DNA of 64,000 nucleotides from Cherax quadricarinatus (Eukaryota; Arthropoda; Malacostraca; Decapoda; Parastacidae), in assembly GCF_038502225.1 (NCBI RefSeq), contig NC_091391.1, forward strand, positions 6,785,420 to 6,849,419. Reading direction: 5' to 3'. A program made the position numbers and the translations under genes. Of the stretch, positions 41,425-50,585 are shown piece after piece (the stretch's first letter is position 1; each line of letters opens with the position of its first letter). Below the pieces are notes generated by a model, which worked only from the letters and a program-made list of their open reading frames with translations, was not told the origin of the DNA and ran no database searches.

Positions 41425-41995
41425 TTGTCATGAATCTTAAACAAATGTTTCACAGGCTGAAGATGCCATTCCCTGAAGAATCCCAAACACTAACTGCTTG
41501 GTAGTAAAAAAACATGAGAACCGTTTAAAGAATTACAGCACATGTTGGTTTAGTTATTAATGTGAAAACAATAAGAAGACTGAAGACCATCCTTGGTAAG
41601 AACAAGCAAAAAAAAAACATGAAAAAAATTGTGGGTCACATGACAAAGACCCACACTGGGAAATGCATCGTGTTTCCTAACCATGAAAAAATATTATTTA
41701 TTATAAGGATAGTGGAGAAAATAGTGAGACCAGCAAATGTCACTGGTTTGAGTAGTTAAACCAAGGTGAACAACCACAGAATAAGGAATCCTTCCTTTTG
41801 CTATCCCATGGGAGTGTTTCTATTGGCTAATAACATTAAATGGGTTTAAATGTTGGTAAACATGTATACAAATAAGTTAGACAAAATACATTTAGAAAAT
41901 TTTATCAACATAGTCCTTAATACATAAAATACAAAATACGTATTGTATTAGAACAGTTAATAAAACTCTTATACAGTAATAAAGAAATACTATTT
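41425..41995. other. Possible POLR1D-like 3'UTR/downstream; nothing else seen
   Basis: AT-rich sequence just downstream (on the - strand) of the POLR1D-like stop at 42000. TTTATT near 41695 would be AATAAA on the - strand and could serve as its poly-A signal, but this is a guess. Confidence 0.3.
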
Positions 41996-41999
41996 TTTT

Positions 42000-42400
42000 T
42001 CAGTCAATGTTATCTTGATTAGAGCTAGATATAAAATTTATACTTCTTTGCAATAAATTTGAATTATTTTTCTTAATGCCCTTTTTATTAAGCAAGTTCG
42101 ATTTCTTTCCAAGAGTTAATTGATTATTACAGTTTTTCAGTTCTAGACCTGTTTCATTCCACATTATGATCTTGTCACTTTGAACATTTGTCTTTTTGCA
42201 ATCCTTTTTGCAAATTTTATAACCCTCTACAGAGGATTCTCCATTTTTGACTGGCAGGCTAGTCTTTGCCTTTGTACTTGAGCGAATATACAGCCTCTTG
42301 TATGTATTTTTTTCCTTCTCCTCCATTTGTCGTTTGCGTTTCCCGTCTTCAATGCGGTTTCTATCTTGCTTCTCTTTAGCACGGTTGGCAGCCAAAGTTC
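42000..42400 (-). CDS. POLR1D: POLR1D-like exon 3 (basic tail, stop)
   Basis: A 401-nt exon with acceptor TTTTCTAATTGCAG, read to the stop at 42000. It encodes a strongly basic, probably disordered tail: TLAANRAKEKQDRNRIEDGK, RKRQMEEKEKNTYKRLYIRS and so on, ending SNQDNID. With exons 1 and 2 the coding length is 558 nt, 185 residues plus stop, compared with about 122 in human isoform 2. The human C-terminus is also Lys/Glu-rich and poorly conserved, so the match here is in character, not sequence. Sequence upstream of the acceptor (to 42473) is open by chance. The two introns are 4,242 and 3,786 bp and made mostly of mobile elements. Confidence 0.88.
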
Positions 42401-42500
42401 CTGCAATTAGAAAAAAAATACTGATCTTGCAGAAAACTTCTGAACAGTAAATTATGCTGAAATAAAGGTACATATTCTACAAGTTATTGGTGTATTTTAA

Positions 42501-43790
42501 CCCTTAAACGGTCCAAACGTATATATACGTTTTTTCAACATCCGAAAGTATGTAAAAAAATGTAGATATTCTTTTTTGTTTTACATTTGAAAACGTGTAA
42601 AAAAAACTTTTATCTACATTTTTTTTTGTTATATTTGAAAATATGTAAAAAAAGTAGATCTACTTTTGTAGCAATACGAATTTGAACATCAATCTGTTTG
42701 GACCGTTTAACCCTTTCAGGGTCCGTCCCGTAGATCTACGGCTTTACGGTGAGTGTCCAAACCGTAGATCTACGCCATGAGCTCAGCTCACTCTGATAAA
42801 CTGTGAGTGGTACATTTGGGCCTAGATATGAGAGAATACATCTATGTGGTATGTGTGCACCACATAAAACAGATCCTGCAGCACACTGTGTATAATGAGA
42901 GAAAAAAACTGAAATCATGATTTTTCGATTAAAACAGCAACTTTGCAGTGTTTTTTCGTATGTTTTTTATAGTTGTATTTGCGATTTCTTGGTCTCATTT
43001 GATAGAATGGAAGACATATTACAGAAATAGAGATGATTTTGATTGGTTTTAGCACTGGAAATGGCTTGAAACTGAGCTCAAAGTAGCGGAAATGTTAAAT
43101 TTTTGCCGATATTCAAGAGTAAACAAACGACCTCACACGTCTAATACACGCCAGCTGGTGGGTCTAATATACATTCACAAATATGGTGATGATATTTATA
43201 CAATTATTACAGTATTGCATAACAGTAAATCTTCTATTTTTAGGTCTGAATAAAAATTCATTATGTGAATAAAAAATCAAAATGGAATTTATTTATAGCC
43301 TCAAAACATAACTAATGAACAGAGGAAATGTTAGTTTAGTGCCAGGAATGCCTACATTGTTTATTCTGGACCCTATTTTGAAATTGGAATATTTTGAACT
43401 TTGTGTTAAATTGGCCAAATTAACAATTTCCGATCACTTTATTTTGTAGTTGAAACAGTTGACTTGGCGATTTCTTGTGCTCAATCGATAGAATAGAAGT
43501 AATACTAGTGAAATAGCTAAGAATTTGGTTGATTGGAATAATGTAATTGGCCTAAAATACGAGTCAAAGTCGGCAAAATCACCGATTCGTAAATATCGCT
43601 GACACATCAAAATTCGCGAGAGCATAATTTCGTCAATTTTCCACCAAATTTCGTACTTTTTGTTTTATTACCTTCACAAAAAGATTCTCTACGATTTCAT
43701 AAGAAAAAATAACAAATTTTTTTTTTGAAAATTCTTGGACACTGGTGCGTGACTCCAGATTTGGGCCTTGGACCCTGAAAGGGTTAAGGG
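42501..43790. mobile_element. Short TTAA MITE split by a larger TTAA element
   Basis: The left part is 42501-42710, starting CCCTTAAACGGTCCAAACG. After the insert only GGG (43788-43790) and the outer TTAA (43791-43794) remain. Without the insert the right end reads GGACCGTTTAAGGG, the inverted repeat of the left end. The outer TTAA on the left is 42497-42500. Lies in POLR1D-like intron 2. It has a CGTATATATACG palindrome near 42520. Confidence 0.9.
42711..43783. mobile_element. TTAA-flanked element, copy 4 (1073 bp), nested
   Basis: TTAA at 42707-42710 and 43784-43787. Termini CCCTTTCAGGGTCC and GGACCCTGAAAGGG. It is very close to copy 3 along its full length, with a few small differences. 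The target was the TTAA inside the terminal repeat of the smaller MITE. Confidence 0.95.
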
Positions 43791-43939
43791 TTAAAAAAAT
43801 TTTTTTCTGGCTTTCATGTTTTTGGTGACCCTTATAAGTCAGTGTCCCAGGCAACTGCCTGGCTGGCTTGCTCCTTAATTTAGCCTTGACTGTCAGTCAA
43901 ATATTTTGTCATTGAAGCTAAACCATGGACAACAGTTTT

Positions 43940-44960
43940 AAGAATAGTATAAGAAAGGAGGAGCATTGTAGCAGGCATATTGGCCCATGTTAGGCATGCT
44001 CAACTCACATCCACTTATGTATTTGTCTAACCTATATTTAAAGGTTCCCAAGGTTTTTGCTTCAATGGTGCTACTTGAGTGTGTTCCACTCATCCACAAC
44101 TCTTGTACCAAACCAATGTTTTCCTATATCCTTTCTGAATATAATTTTTTCCAACTCGAACACATTACTGCAAGTCCTGTCTTGGTTTGATATTTTTAGC
44201 ATGTTATTTATATCCCCTTTATTTATGCCTGTCTTTCATTTATACACCTAAATCTTTTTTTTTTAAGTAACACATCGGTCGATTCCCACCAAGGCAGGGT
44301 GGCCCAAAAAAGAAAAACTTTCATAATCATTCACTCATGACTGTCTTGCCAGAAGGGTGCTTTACACTAGTTTATAAAACTGCAACATTAACACCCCTCC
44401 TTCAATCATATCCCCCTTTTTAGAGTGCAGATTCAGTACCCTCAGTCTATCCTTGTAGGAAGATTTCTGATACATGGGATCAGCTTTGTCATTCTCTCTC
44501 TATGTTTTTCAGCACATTTATGTCCATTCTGTAATATGGTGACCAGAGCTGCACAGCATAATTTAAATTAGGCCTAACCAATGAATTATAGAGTTGAAGT
44601 ATAACCGGACGACTGTCATTATTTATACTTCTTGATATAAAGCCATTAATTCTATTAGCTTTATTAGCTTTATGCACTGTTGTCTTGACTTTGGATTACT
44701 ATTAACCAGAACTCCTAATTTTTTTTTGCATTTGGAGTGATTGAGATCTACATTATTAAGTTTACAAATGCTGTGGTTATTCTCTTTTTCCCAGGCTTCG
44801 AACTTTACATTTGTTTACATTAAACTGCATCTTGCACTTCTTCGATCACTGCCTCAACCTATCCAATCCTTGCATCAAGAGCTTTTCACCAGCATCAACA
44901 AACATATTTTGAGGGGGGAAAACAGTACTATAAGGGGTTGCGATATATTGTAGGTGACAT
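43940..44960 (-). pseudogene. LINE fragment, RT C-terminus, with nested LINE 3' end
   Basis: On the - strand it encodes pieces of an RT C-terminal region: HKANKANRINGFISRSINND and LYNSLVRPNLNYAVQLWSPY near 44677-44489. It then continues downstream to GCCAATATGCCTGCTACAAT near 43970, a LINE 3' region of a family different from A and B. A LINE B-type 3' end (44262-44405, also - strand) interrupts it. Decayed and inactive, in POLR1D-like intron 2. Confidence 0.7.
44262..44405 (-). mobile_element. LINE B-type 3' end, short
   Basis: On the - strand: GAAGGAGGGGTGTTAATGTT, GGCAAGACAGTCATGAGTGA, GGGCCACCCTGCCTTGGTGG, GAATCGACCGATGTGTTAC. 3'UTR only. Confidence 0.8.
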
Positions 44961-45026
44961 ATATTAATGGGTTCAAAGAAAAATACAATTTAGTACATTG
45001 ACACATTAACAAACATGTGTCTTTAA

Positions 45027-46079
45027 CCCTTTGACTGTTTTGGTCGTATATATACGTCTTACGAGGAACCGTGTTTGACGTATATATACTCATAAATTCT
45101 AGCGGCTTCAAATCAAGCAGGAGAAAGCTCGTAGGCCCACATATGAGAGAATGGGTCTGTGTGGTCAGTGTGCACCATATAAAAAAAATCCTGGAGCACG
45201 CAGTGCATAATGAGAAAAAAAAAACTCCGACCGTTTTTTTATTAAAATGCCAACTTTGTGGTCTATTTTCGTATAGTATTTATGGTTGTATTCTCGTTTT
45301 CTTGGTCTCAATTGATAGAATGGAAAACATATTATAGAAGTAGAGTTGATTTTGATTGATTTTACTATAAAAAGAACCTGGAAATGGAGCTCAAAATAGG
45401 GGAGTTTGATTTTTGCTGATGTTCAAAAGTAAACAAATGATGTCATTGTCCAATAAATGTCCAACTAGCCATTCTAATATGCAGTCATTATTTATACAAT
45501 TATTACAATATTGCAGTAGTCTGCATAACAGTAAATCTTCTATTTTTTATTTGAATAAAAATTCAAAATAGAGAGCAAGAGTAACATCGAAGGGGCCTGG
45601 AGACATGACTGATGAACAAAGAAAATGTTATTTTAGAGCCAGGAATGTCTGCACTGTTCATTCTAGACCTTATTTTGAAATTGTCATATTTTTTAATTTT
45701 CGTGAAATTGGCCAAATTGCAAATTTCTGACCACGTTATTGGGTAGTTGAAATTGGTAAATGGGCAGTTTCTTGTACTCACTCGATAGAAAAAATGGAGT
45801 TCTAAAGAAATAGCTATGAGTTTGGTCGACTGAACAATGGAATTAGCTGAAAATAGGGCTCAAAGTGGGCGAAATCGCCGATTTGTAAATATTGCCGAGG
45901 TCGCTAACTTTGCAAGAGTGTAATTCCATCAGTTTTCCATCAAATTTTGTTTTTGTGGTATCATTACAATCGGGAAAAGATTCTCTATCATTTCATAAGA
46001 AAAAATAATTTTGTTTTTATTTTGAAATTTTGCGACACCAGGAGACACCGCAGGATTGGGGGTTGCGACAGTCAAGGGG
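45027..46079. mobile_element. TTAA-flanked element, copy 5
   Basis: TTAA at 45023-45026, and CTAA at 46080-46083 (one change). Termini CCCTTTGACTGTTTTGG and GCGACAGTCAAGGGG. Subterminal CGTATATATACG near 45046. Closest to copy 2 (28589). In POLR1D-like intron 2. Confidence 0.85.
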
Positions 46080-46484
46080 CTAACCATGTGTCGGTATCCT
46101 ATTCCAGGTTTTGCAACAATTTAGTATCTATAATTTCTTTTAAAATATAAAACGAGAAGACATAATCTGTAAAGTCAAATGAAGTTATAATCTTGATCGA
46201 AAATGCTGATTCATTACTTTTATACATTTTAAATGTAATACTTTTTTAAGTCAGGTAATAATTACGGTATCAAATTCACTTTTACTGTAATCCACTAATA
46301 TATGTACATATTTGTCATGAATTTAACATTACAGATTCAGTACCAGATGATGAATATTATTGTATACACTACCATCTTATGCTTTAATTAAAATTACAAG
46401 GTTTTATTCCCCAAAATGATAAGAAGATACAAAGCTAAATAAACAACAGTGTTCATCATTAATTACATATTACATGAAGAATAA

Positions 46485-46625
46485 AAAATCACAATACCAT
46501 AGCTGGAACAATATACAAATAACCTGCACATTGGAGAAAAACTTACGACAATGTTTTGGTCCGATGTGGACCGAAGCGTCGTCTTAAGTGTCTTTCTCCT
46601 ATATGTGGGGTTATTTGTGTGCATA
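46485..46625. repeat. Penelope-type terminal repeats, head to head
   Basis: The left arm has ATCACAATACCATAGCTGGA, ACAAATAACCTGCACATTGG and GACAATGTTTTGGTCCGATG. The right arm has GTGGACCGAAGCGTCGTCTT, TTCTCCTATATGTGGGGTTA and TTTGTGTGC. The arms pair around the GGTCC/GGACC centre. Ends 18 bp before the POLR1D-like exon 2 donor region. Confidence 0.7.
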
Positions 46626-46642
46626 TTAAATGACTAACATAC

Positions 46643-46773
46643 CAACAAGAGTATTGTGAAGGAAAGTCTTGTTTGTGGAAGGTAGTCTGCATTTAAGCCA
46701 TCCAGATGGACCCGAGATCTCTGCTCTCTGAGCACCTCTTTTGGCTTCCTTCAGTATTGCCTGTTCAGCCAAC
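46643..46773 (-). CDS. POLR1D: POLR1D-like exon 2 (conserved core)
   Basis: A 131-nt exon with acceptor CCCATTCTAG and donor GTTG/GTATGT. It encodes (R)LAEQAILKEAKRGAQRAE, ISGPSGWLKCRLPSTNKTFL and HNTLV. The order LLKEAKRG..RAE..GP.GW.KCPL..TNKRFL.NT is the hallmark of human POLR1D isoform 2. That product arises from the RPAC2 gene by alternative splicing but lacks the RPAC2 core. Phases fit exactly: AG+G from exon 1 and G+GA into exon 3. The function of this small protein is not settled; the link to Pol I/III subunit RPAC2 is by gene, not by fold. No RPAC2-type exon (HTLGN-like) was found between here and 42000. Confidence 0.92.
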
Positions 46774-46844
46774 CTAGAATGGGCATTGTAATGGATTAGC
46801 GCAAATGTTTTAAGTAATACATGTTATTAATAATGTTTATAATG

Positions 46845-47225
46845 CATTAGCCATTTCCTACCATGGCAGAGCAACCCACATGTTTTTCTCAGAGGGAAAA
46901 ACGTGCAGAAAAACAGGGGTAACCAATAATTTCTCAGCATTCCTAGTTCCTTTTTATGACATGTAATAACTATGGGACCAAGATTCTATCCTGCTGTGTT
47001 TCTAACAAAGGATGAGTTTCATTTGTAGAGATCATTTTTTTTTTTTAACAAACCAGCCATATCCTACCAAAGTAAGGTGATCCAAAAAGAAGAGCAAAAA
47101 TCTTTTTCTATTTAGTAATTTATACAGAAGGGGTTACCAGCCCCTTGCTCCGGGCATTTTAGTTGCCTCTTATGACATGCATGGCTTACAGAGGAATAAT
47201 TCTTTTTCACTTCTCCATGAAGAAT
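46845..47225 (-). mobile_element. Two LINE-ends composites (SIDE-like)
   Basis: At 47035-47225 the - strand reads the head module (CATGGAGAAGTGAAAAAGAA, GCATGTCATAAGAGGCAACT, GGGGCTGGTAACCCCTTCTG), about 35 bp of AT-rich sequence, then the LINE 3' end (GGATCACCTTACTTTGGTAG, GATATGGCTGGTTTGTTA) and an A-tail. A more worn copy of the same design lies at 46845-46995. Neither holds ORF sequence. Confidence 0.65.
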
Positions 47226-47231
47226 AAATTA

Positions 47232-47275
47232 TCATCAAAGCTAAGCACTAAACCCACAAGGGTTATACAGCACTG
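47232..47275 (-). mobile_element. Very short retroposed unit, worn
   Basis: ATCATCAAAGCTAAGCACTA then AACCCACAAGGGTTATACAG, the same segment as 50071-50124. No clear target duplication. Confidence 0.55.
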
Positions 47276-47499
47276 CATAAAGAAATGGTTTGGGGAAGAA
47301 AAAAAAAAGTATCGCTAACTCAAAATTTAAATTAAAGGGGGTAGGGGTAGTATTAGATGAAAAAAGGAAAAAAATGATTAAAATTCTCTTATCAGCAACA
47401 TTTTAGAATTTACATCAATTTATTATATATTTTACTTGGACACCTTTAAATAATGTTTAAGCTAACAAATGACAGAATGGGTTCTGTTCTAGATTTGCT

Positions 47500-47945
47500 G
47501 GTATAATCGCCCAGCCCGGCCCTGTCGAGGGAGTGTCTCAAGCCAATGTCTCCCATGGGAGAAGGTACAAGTACCTCCTCGTCTTCTGGGACTAATTATC
47601 CTCAGGCCTAGCCCTATTCCCCGCCCCCATGGGGATCGGAGGGAGAAGCTACGGGCCTTGGACCGCCACAAACCCTGCCCACACAGGGTTCGAAGGATGT
47701 GGCAGCTGTACAGCAGCAGACAATGTCAGGTGCAAAAGCAGCAAGCACTACAGGATCCTTTTCAAGCCTCACCCCAGCTTTGGGCAGAGGCCCGAATGCT
47801 GGGGAAGCTCAAGAATGCCTCTTATTGAGTGTGTTGTTGCTGCTGCTGCTACTTCACTTGTCCATTGCACTCTCTCCACAGAATGGGTGGGGTATGATCC
47901 CATGGCCAGTTGCTTACTCACTGGCCTGGAGTTTTAAGACACACT
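47500..47945. other. GC-rich stretch, unidentified repeat
   Basis: About 200 bp (47505-47720) is clearly richer in GC than its surroundings (CGCCCAGCCCGGCCCTGTCG, CCCCGCCCCCATGGGGATCG) inside the AT-rich POLR1D-like intron 1. Open frames exist on both strands but none has splice sites or a family I recognise. It may be a SINE or LINE part. GAATGGGTGGGGTATGATCC near 47880 resembles the tRNA-like repeat at 12113. Confidence 0.35.
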
Positions 47946-48054
47946 CACCATGGATTCGAGTACCACCAGTTCTGTGGTTTGTTTGCAATTATATTATTGA
48001 GATTTTGTGAACCATAATATTTTAGCTAGTTGCAAATTGCAATATATATAATTG

Positions 48055-48180
48055 GTTTGGGAATACTTAAAAGCTGTAGATTATACACAATAGCAGTAAT
48101 TGGAAAATTTAGACAATGTTTCACCTGCACAGCAGCTTCTTCAAGTCTGGCAGATCCTACCTGGTGGTAGCACAATATAT
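48055..48180 (-). mobile_element. Penelope-type terminal repeat with hammerhead-like core
   Basis: On the - strand: GATCTGCCAGACTTGAAGAA, GCTGCTGTGCAGGTGAAACA, TTGTCTAAATTTTCCAATTA. The order CTTGAAGA, hairpin, GAAAC follows the hammerhead layout loosely. In POLR1D-like intron 1. Confidence 0.5.
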
Positions 48181-48193
48181 AAGCAGTAGAGAA

Positions 48194-48244
48194 TTATTAT
48201 TATTATAATCAAAAAGAAGCGCTAAGCCACAAGGGCTATACAGC
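48194..48244 (-). mobile_element. Ultrashort retroposed unit, 51 bp
   Basis: TTATTATTATTATAATCAAA, AAGAAGCGCTAAGCCACAAG, GGCTATACAGC. AAGCAGTAGAGAA is duplicated exactly at 48181-48193 and 48245-48257. Nearly identical to 38915-38966. Confidence 0.94.
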
Positions 48245-48837
48245 AAGCAGTAGAGAAGAATGTATATTATAGTGAAATATACACAAAAGCATAAACAGAG
48301 GAGCACTGTAGTAGGCTTACTGGTCCATGATAGGTAGATTATTTATAGTAATGTGCTATGTGTATATTTTGAAGGTATTCAGTCCCTTAGACTTGATTAT
48401 AAGAAAACATTTTACAGAAGATAATAAGCTCCTTAGCTTTCATCTACAATAAATTAAAACATGTGAGATATGCACACACACTGTACAGAAAATTGGTGCT
48501 GTACATATTTGGTGTGACAGACCAGCCGGCTCCATGCAGTGCTGCTTTGCGAGGCCTGAGATGCACATGCATGCTAGTGGCTTTCTTTGTGCTTAACAAT
48601 ATTTTATTATATGTAAACTACACTTTGTATACTACACAAAGAAATACCCTTGTCAGTTTAGCGCTTTCTTTATAATAATAATAATAATACACAAAGAAAT
48701 GAAGTTTTGTTTTTGTCTGGGTTAATGCGGGGCCGAGTATTTTTTTCCCTGGTAGGCTTCCTTGAAACTGTTTTCAGGATGAGGGTAGAAATGGCAGGGT
48801 TCACAGAAAGGGTTGGTTTAAAAGGTATGTGAGCAAA

Positions 48838-48950
48838 CATTAAGACATATTTATTAGACAATGTTTTGGTCCTGGGACCTTGATCAAGGACCCAGGACCA
48901 AAATATTCTCTAATAAATACGACCGTGTTTGTGTCTTTTTAAACCAATTT
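48838..48950. repeat. Penelope-type terminal repeats, head to head
   Basis: The left arm ATATTTATTAGACAATGTTT, TGGTCCTGGGACC and the right arm GGACCCAGGACCAAAATATT, CTCTAATAAATA pair around the centre TTGATCAA. The + strand order CTTGATCA, AGGACCCAGGACC, AAAAT is hammerhead-like but decayed. Confidence 0.65.
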
Positions 48951-49079
48951 ATCTGTGTCTATTGCCAAAGTATAATCCAGAGACAAGGCTGCTGAAGGCT
49001 GACAGTTAAATTGGAGTAGATAAAGGGAGGACCATCTTACTCATTTCCCAGATGCTGTTTGGCCCTATGGGTTTAGCAC

Positions 49080-49255
49080 TTCTCCATTATAATACCCCTC
49101 AAAGGAGGTTCCTTAATGTTGGTGAGGGGCTCTTGATCAAGGGAACTGGGCCAATGCTCCAACTCCTTGAGTCAAGCCTGAATGCCTTCCATTTTTCAAG
49201 GCATTGTATGACCCCTATGGGTTTACTGCTCCCCCATGAATGTAATAATAATAGT
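49080..49255 (+). mobile_element. SINE-like repeat
   Basis: CCCCTCAAAGGAGGTTCCTT, GGTGAGGGGCTCTTGATCAA, then TGTATGACCCCTATGGGTTT and ACTGCTCCCCCATGAATGTA with an ATAATAATAG tail. The best copy of this family in the window. Confidence 0.65.
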
Positions 49256-49539
49256 TTTACAAATCTATTAGTTACTGCTGTTCTAAATGGTAATAACATA
49301 CAAATTACATCTGTATGGCATACTTATAGTCCTGGCCTCATATATACAATATCTATCACATCTGACGGACATTGTACTCAATCGTCAAAATGTCAAACAG
49401 TTACTTGAGACATGCAACGGCTAACTCTACTCTTCATTAAATTCAGATTCATGTTTCTTATCAATTGCTTTAAGCAAATCTTTTTTTGAGTCACATGTTA
49501 TTAAGCCGTTTTTGTAGTTACACGTACGTATTTGTTAGA

Positions 49540-50040
49540 ATTTTCTCCAGGAGCTTGATCAAGCCTAAACAAACATTACATATCTTCTGTACCTTTATCT
49601 CTGATATACCTTTGGTGAGTTTTGTGAGTTTCTACTCCCGGAGCCCGGCCATGGGTCAGGCTCATCTGGTGCTTGCCTGGTCAACCAGGCTGTTGCTGCT
49701 GGAGGCCCACTGACCCACATATCGATCACAGCCTGGCTGACCTGAGACCTGGTGAAGATACTCATACGGTTTTACCTTAAAGACTTCTACGCTTGTTCCA
49801 GCAATGCTTTCGATAATTTCTGGCAAGAAGTTGAATCTGGAGCCACGAATGACGAATGTTGATAAAGTGTTCTCTTCTTGTGCCCACCGCACCCTTGCTT
49901 TTCACTGGGTTTATTTTGCACTTCCGTCCATATCCGTCGCTCCAGTATGCTATGGAAGTGTGAAGATTTGGGACCAGACCCTCGAGTACTTTCCAGATGC
50001 ATATATATTACTATGTATCTCTATATCCTCGTAATGTTGC
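49540..50040 (-). mobile_element. CR1-like LINE 3' part
   Basis: On the - strand it encodes a C-terminal segment ending GQPGCDRYVGQWASSSNSLV, parallel to the QPGCGLYVGLRAASSNSLVD end of the CR1-like LINE at 11850-11960. Upstream codons RGSRFNFLPEIIESIAGTSV also fit this family. Diverged and truncated; pieces of a Penelope-type repeat (CAGGAGCTTGATCAAGCC near 49550, TTGATAAAGCTCCTGGAG near 50047) lie at both edges. Confidence 0.65.
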
Positions 50041-50070
50041 TGTTGGCTTGATAAAGCTCCTGGAGAGAGA

Positions 50071-50124
50071 TTATTATTACAATCAAAACTAAGCACTAAA
50101 CCCATAGGGTTCATACAACATTGT
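50071..50124 (-). mobile_element. Ultrashort retroposed unit, 54 bp
   Basis: TTATTATTACAATCAAAACT, AAGCACTAAACCCATAGGGT, TCATACAACATTGT. CCTGGAGAGAGA is duplicated exactly at 50059-50070 and 50125-50136. A subfamily different from 38915 and 48194 (AAACCCATAGGG rather than AAGCCACAAGGG). Confidence 0.92.
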
Positions 50125-50309
50125 CCTGGAGAGAGAAATTATTTGCACTTATTATAATGAACTTTTTGATTATAATATTATTATTATTATAATGAAGTGC
50201 TAAACCCTTAAGGTTTAGACAGAAACTAAGTTATACTAAATTTCTCAAATATACTTTTACCTAACAGCACCAATTACCTTACAATACAACTTTATTTTAA
50301 CATACATCG

Positions 50310-50410
50310 TTATACCTGGAGTTCAGGGGGTCAACGCCCCCGCGGCCCGGTCTGTGACCAGGCCTCATGGTGGATCAGGGCCTGATCAACCTGGCTGCAC
50401 GCAATCCAAG
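50310..50410 (-). mobile_element. CR1-like LINE 3' end, short
   Basis: TACCTGGAGTTCAGGGGGTC, GGCCCGGTCTGTGACCAGGC and GATCAACCTGGCTGCACGCA are the reverse complement of the 3' end at 11890-12010. 150 bp from the POLR1D-like exon 1. Confidence 0.8.
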
Positions 50411-50559
50411 GTATTACTACGTACATTAGATGACACTCAGTTCACGAACTTGAGTTTGATTCGGTACAAAACCTCTTAGAAATTAATTTGGGTTTAGTCT
50501 GGTAAGTTTATAAGGAAGATGAACTTAGACGTGGAAACGAGTGTTTTAAAGGGTCTTAC

Positions 50560-50585
50560 CTAGATAACTCATCATCTGTTAGCAT
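50560..50585 (-). CDS. POLR1D: POLR1D-like exon 1 (start)
   Basis: The ATG at 50585 opens a 26-nt coding exon for MLTDDELS plus two bases, with donor TCTAG/GTAAGACC. The acidic start parallels the short first coding exon of vertebrate POLR1D, which is shared by its two isoforms. The protein is completed by exons at 46773-46643 and 42400-42000. The start is chosen because it is the only ATG in frame close to a good donor and because the joined protein matches the isoform-2 start. Upstream, 50586-50990 is GC-richer and may hold the 5'UTR and promoter; no TATA box was recognised. Confidence 0.85.

Noticed and set aside
42400..42473. N-terminal extension of the 157-codon frame at 42000-42473
   Set aside because: The sequence before 42400 is an intron end (TTTTCTAATTGCAG); the true upstream coding sequence is exon 2 at 46643-46773.
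47489..48010. Gene in the GC-rich stretch
   Set aside because: Competing frames on both strands, no splice pattern and no recognisable family; more likely a repeat.
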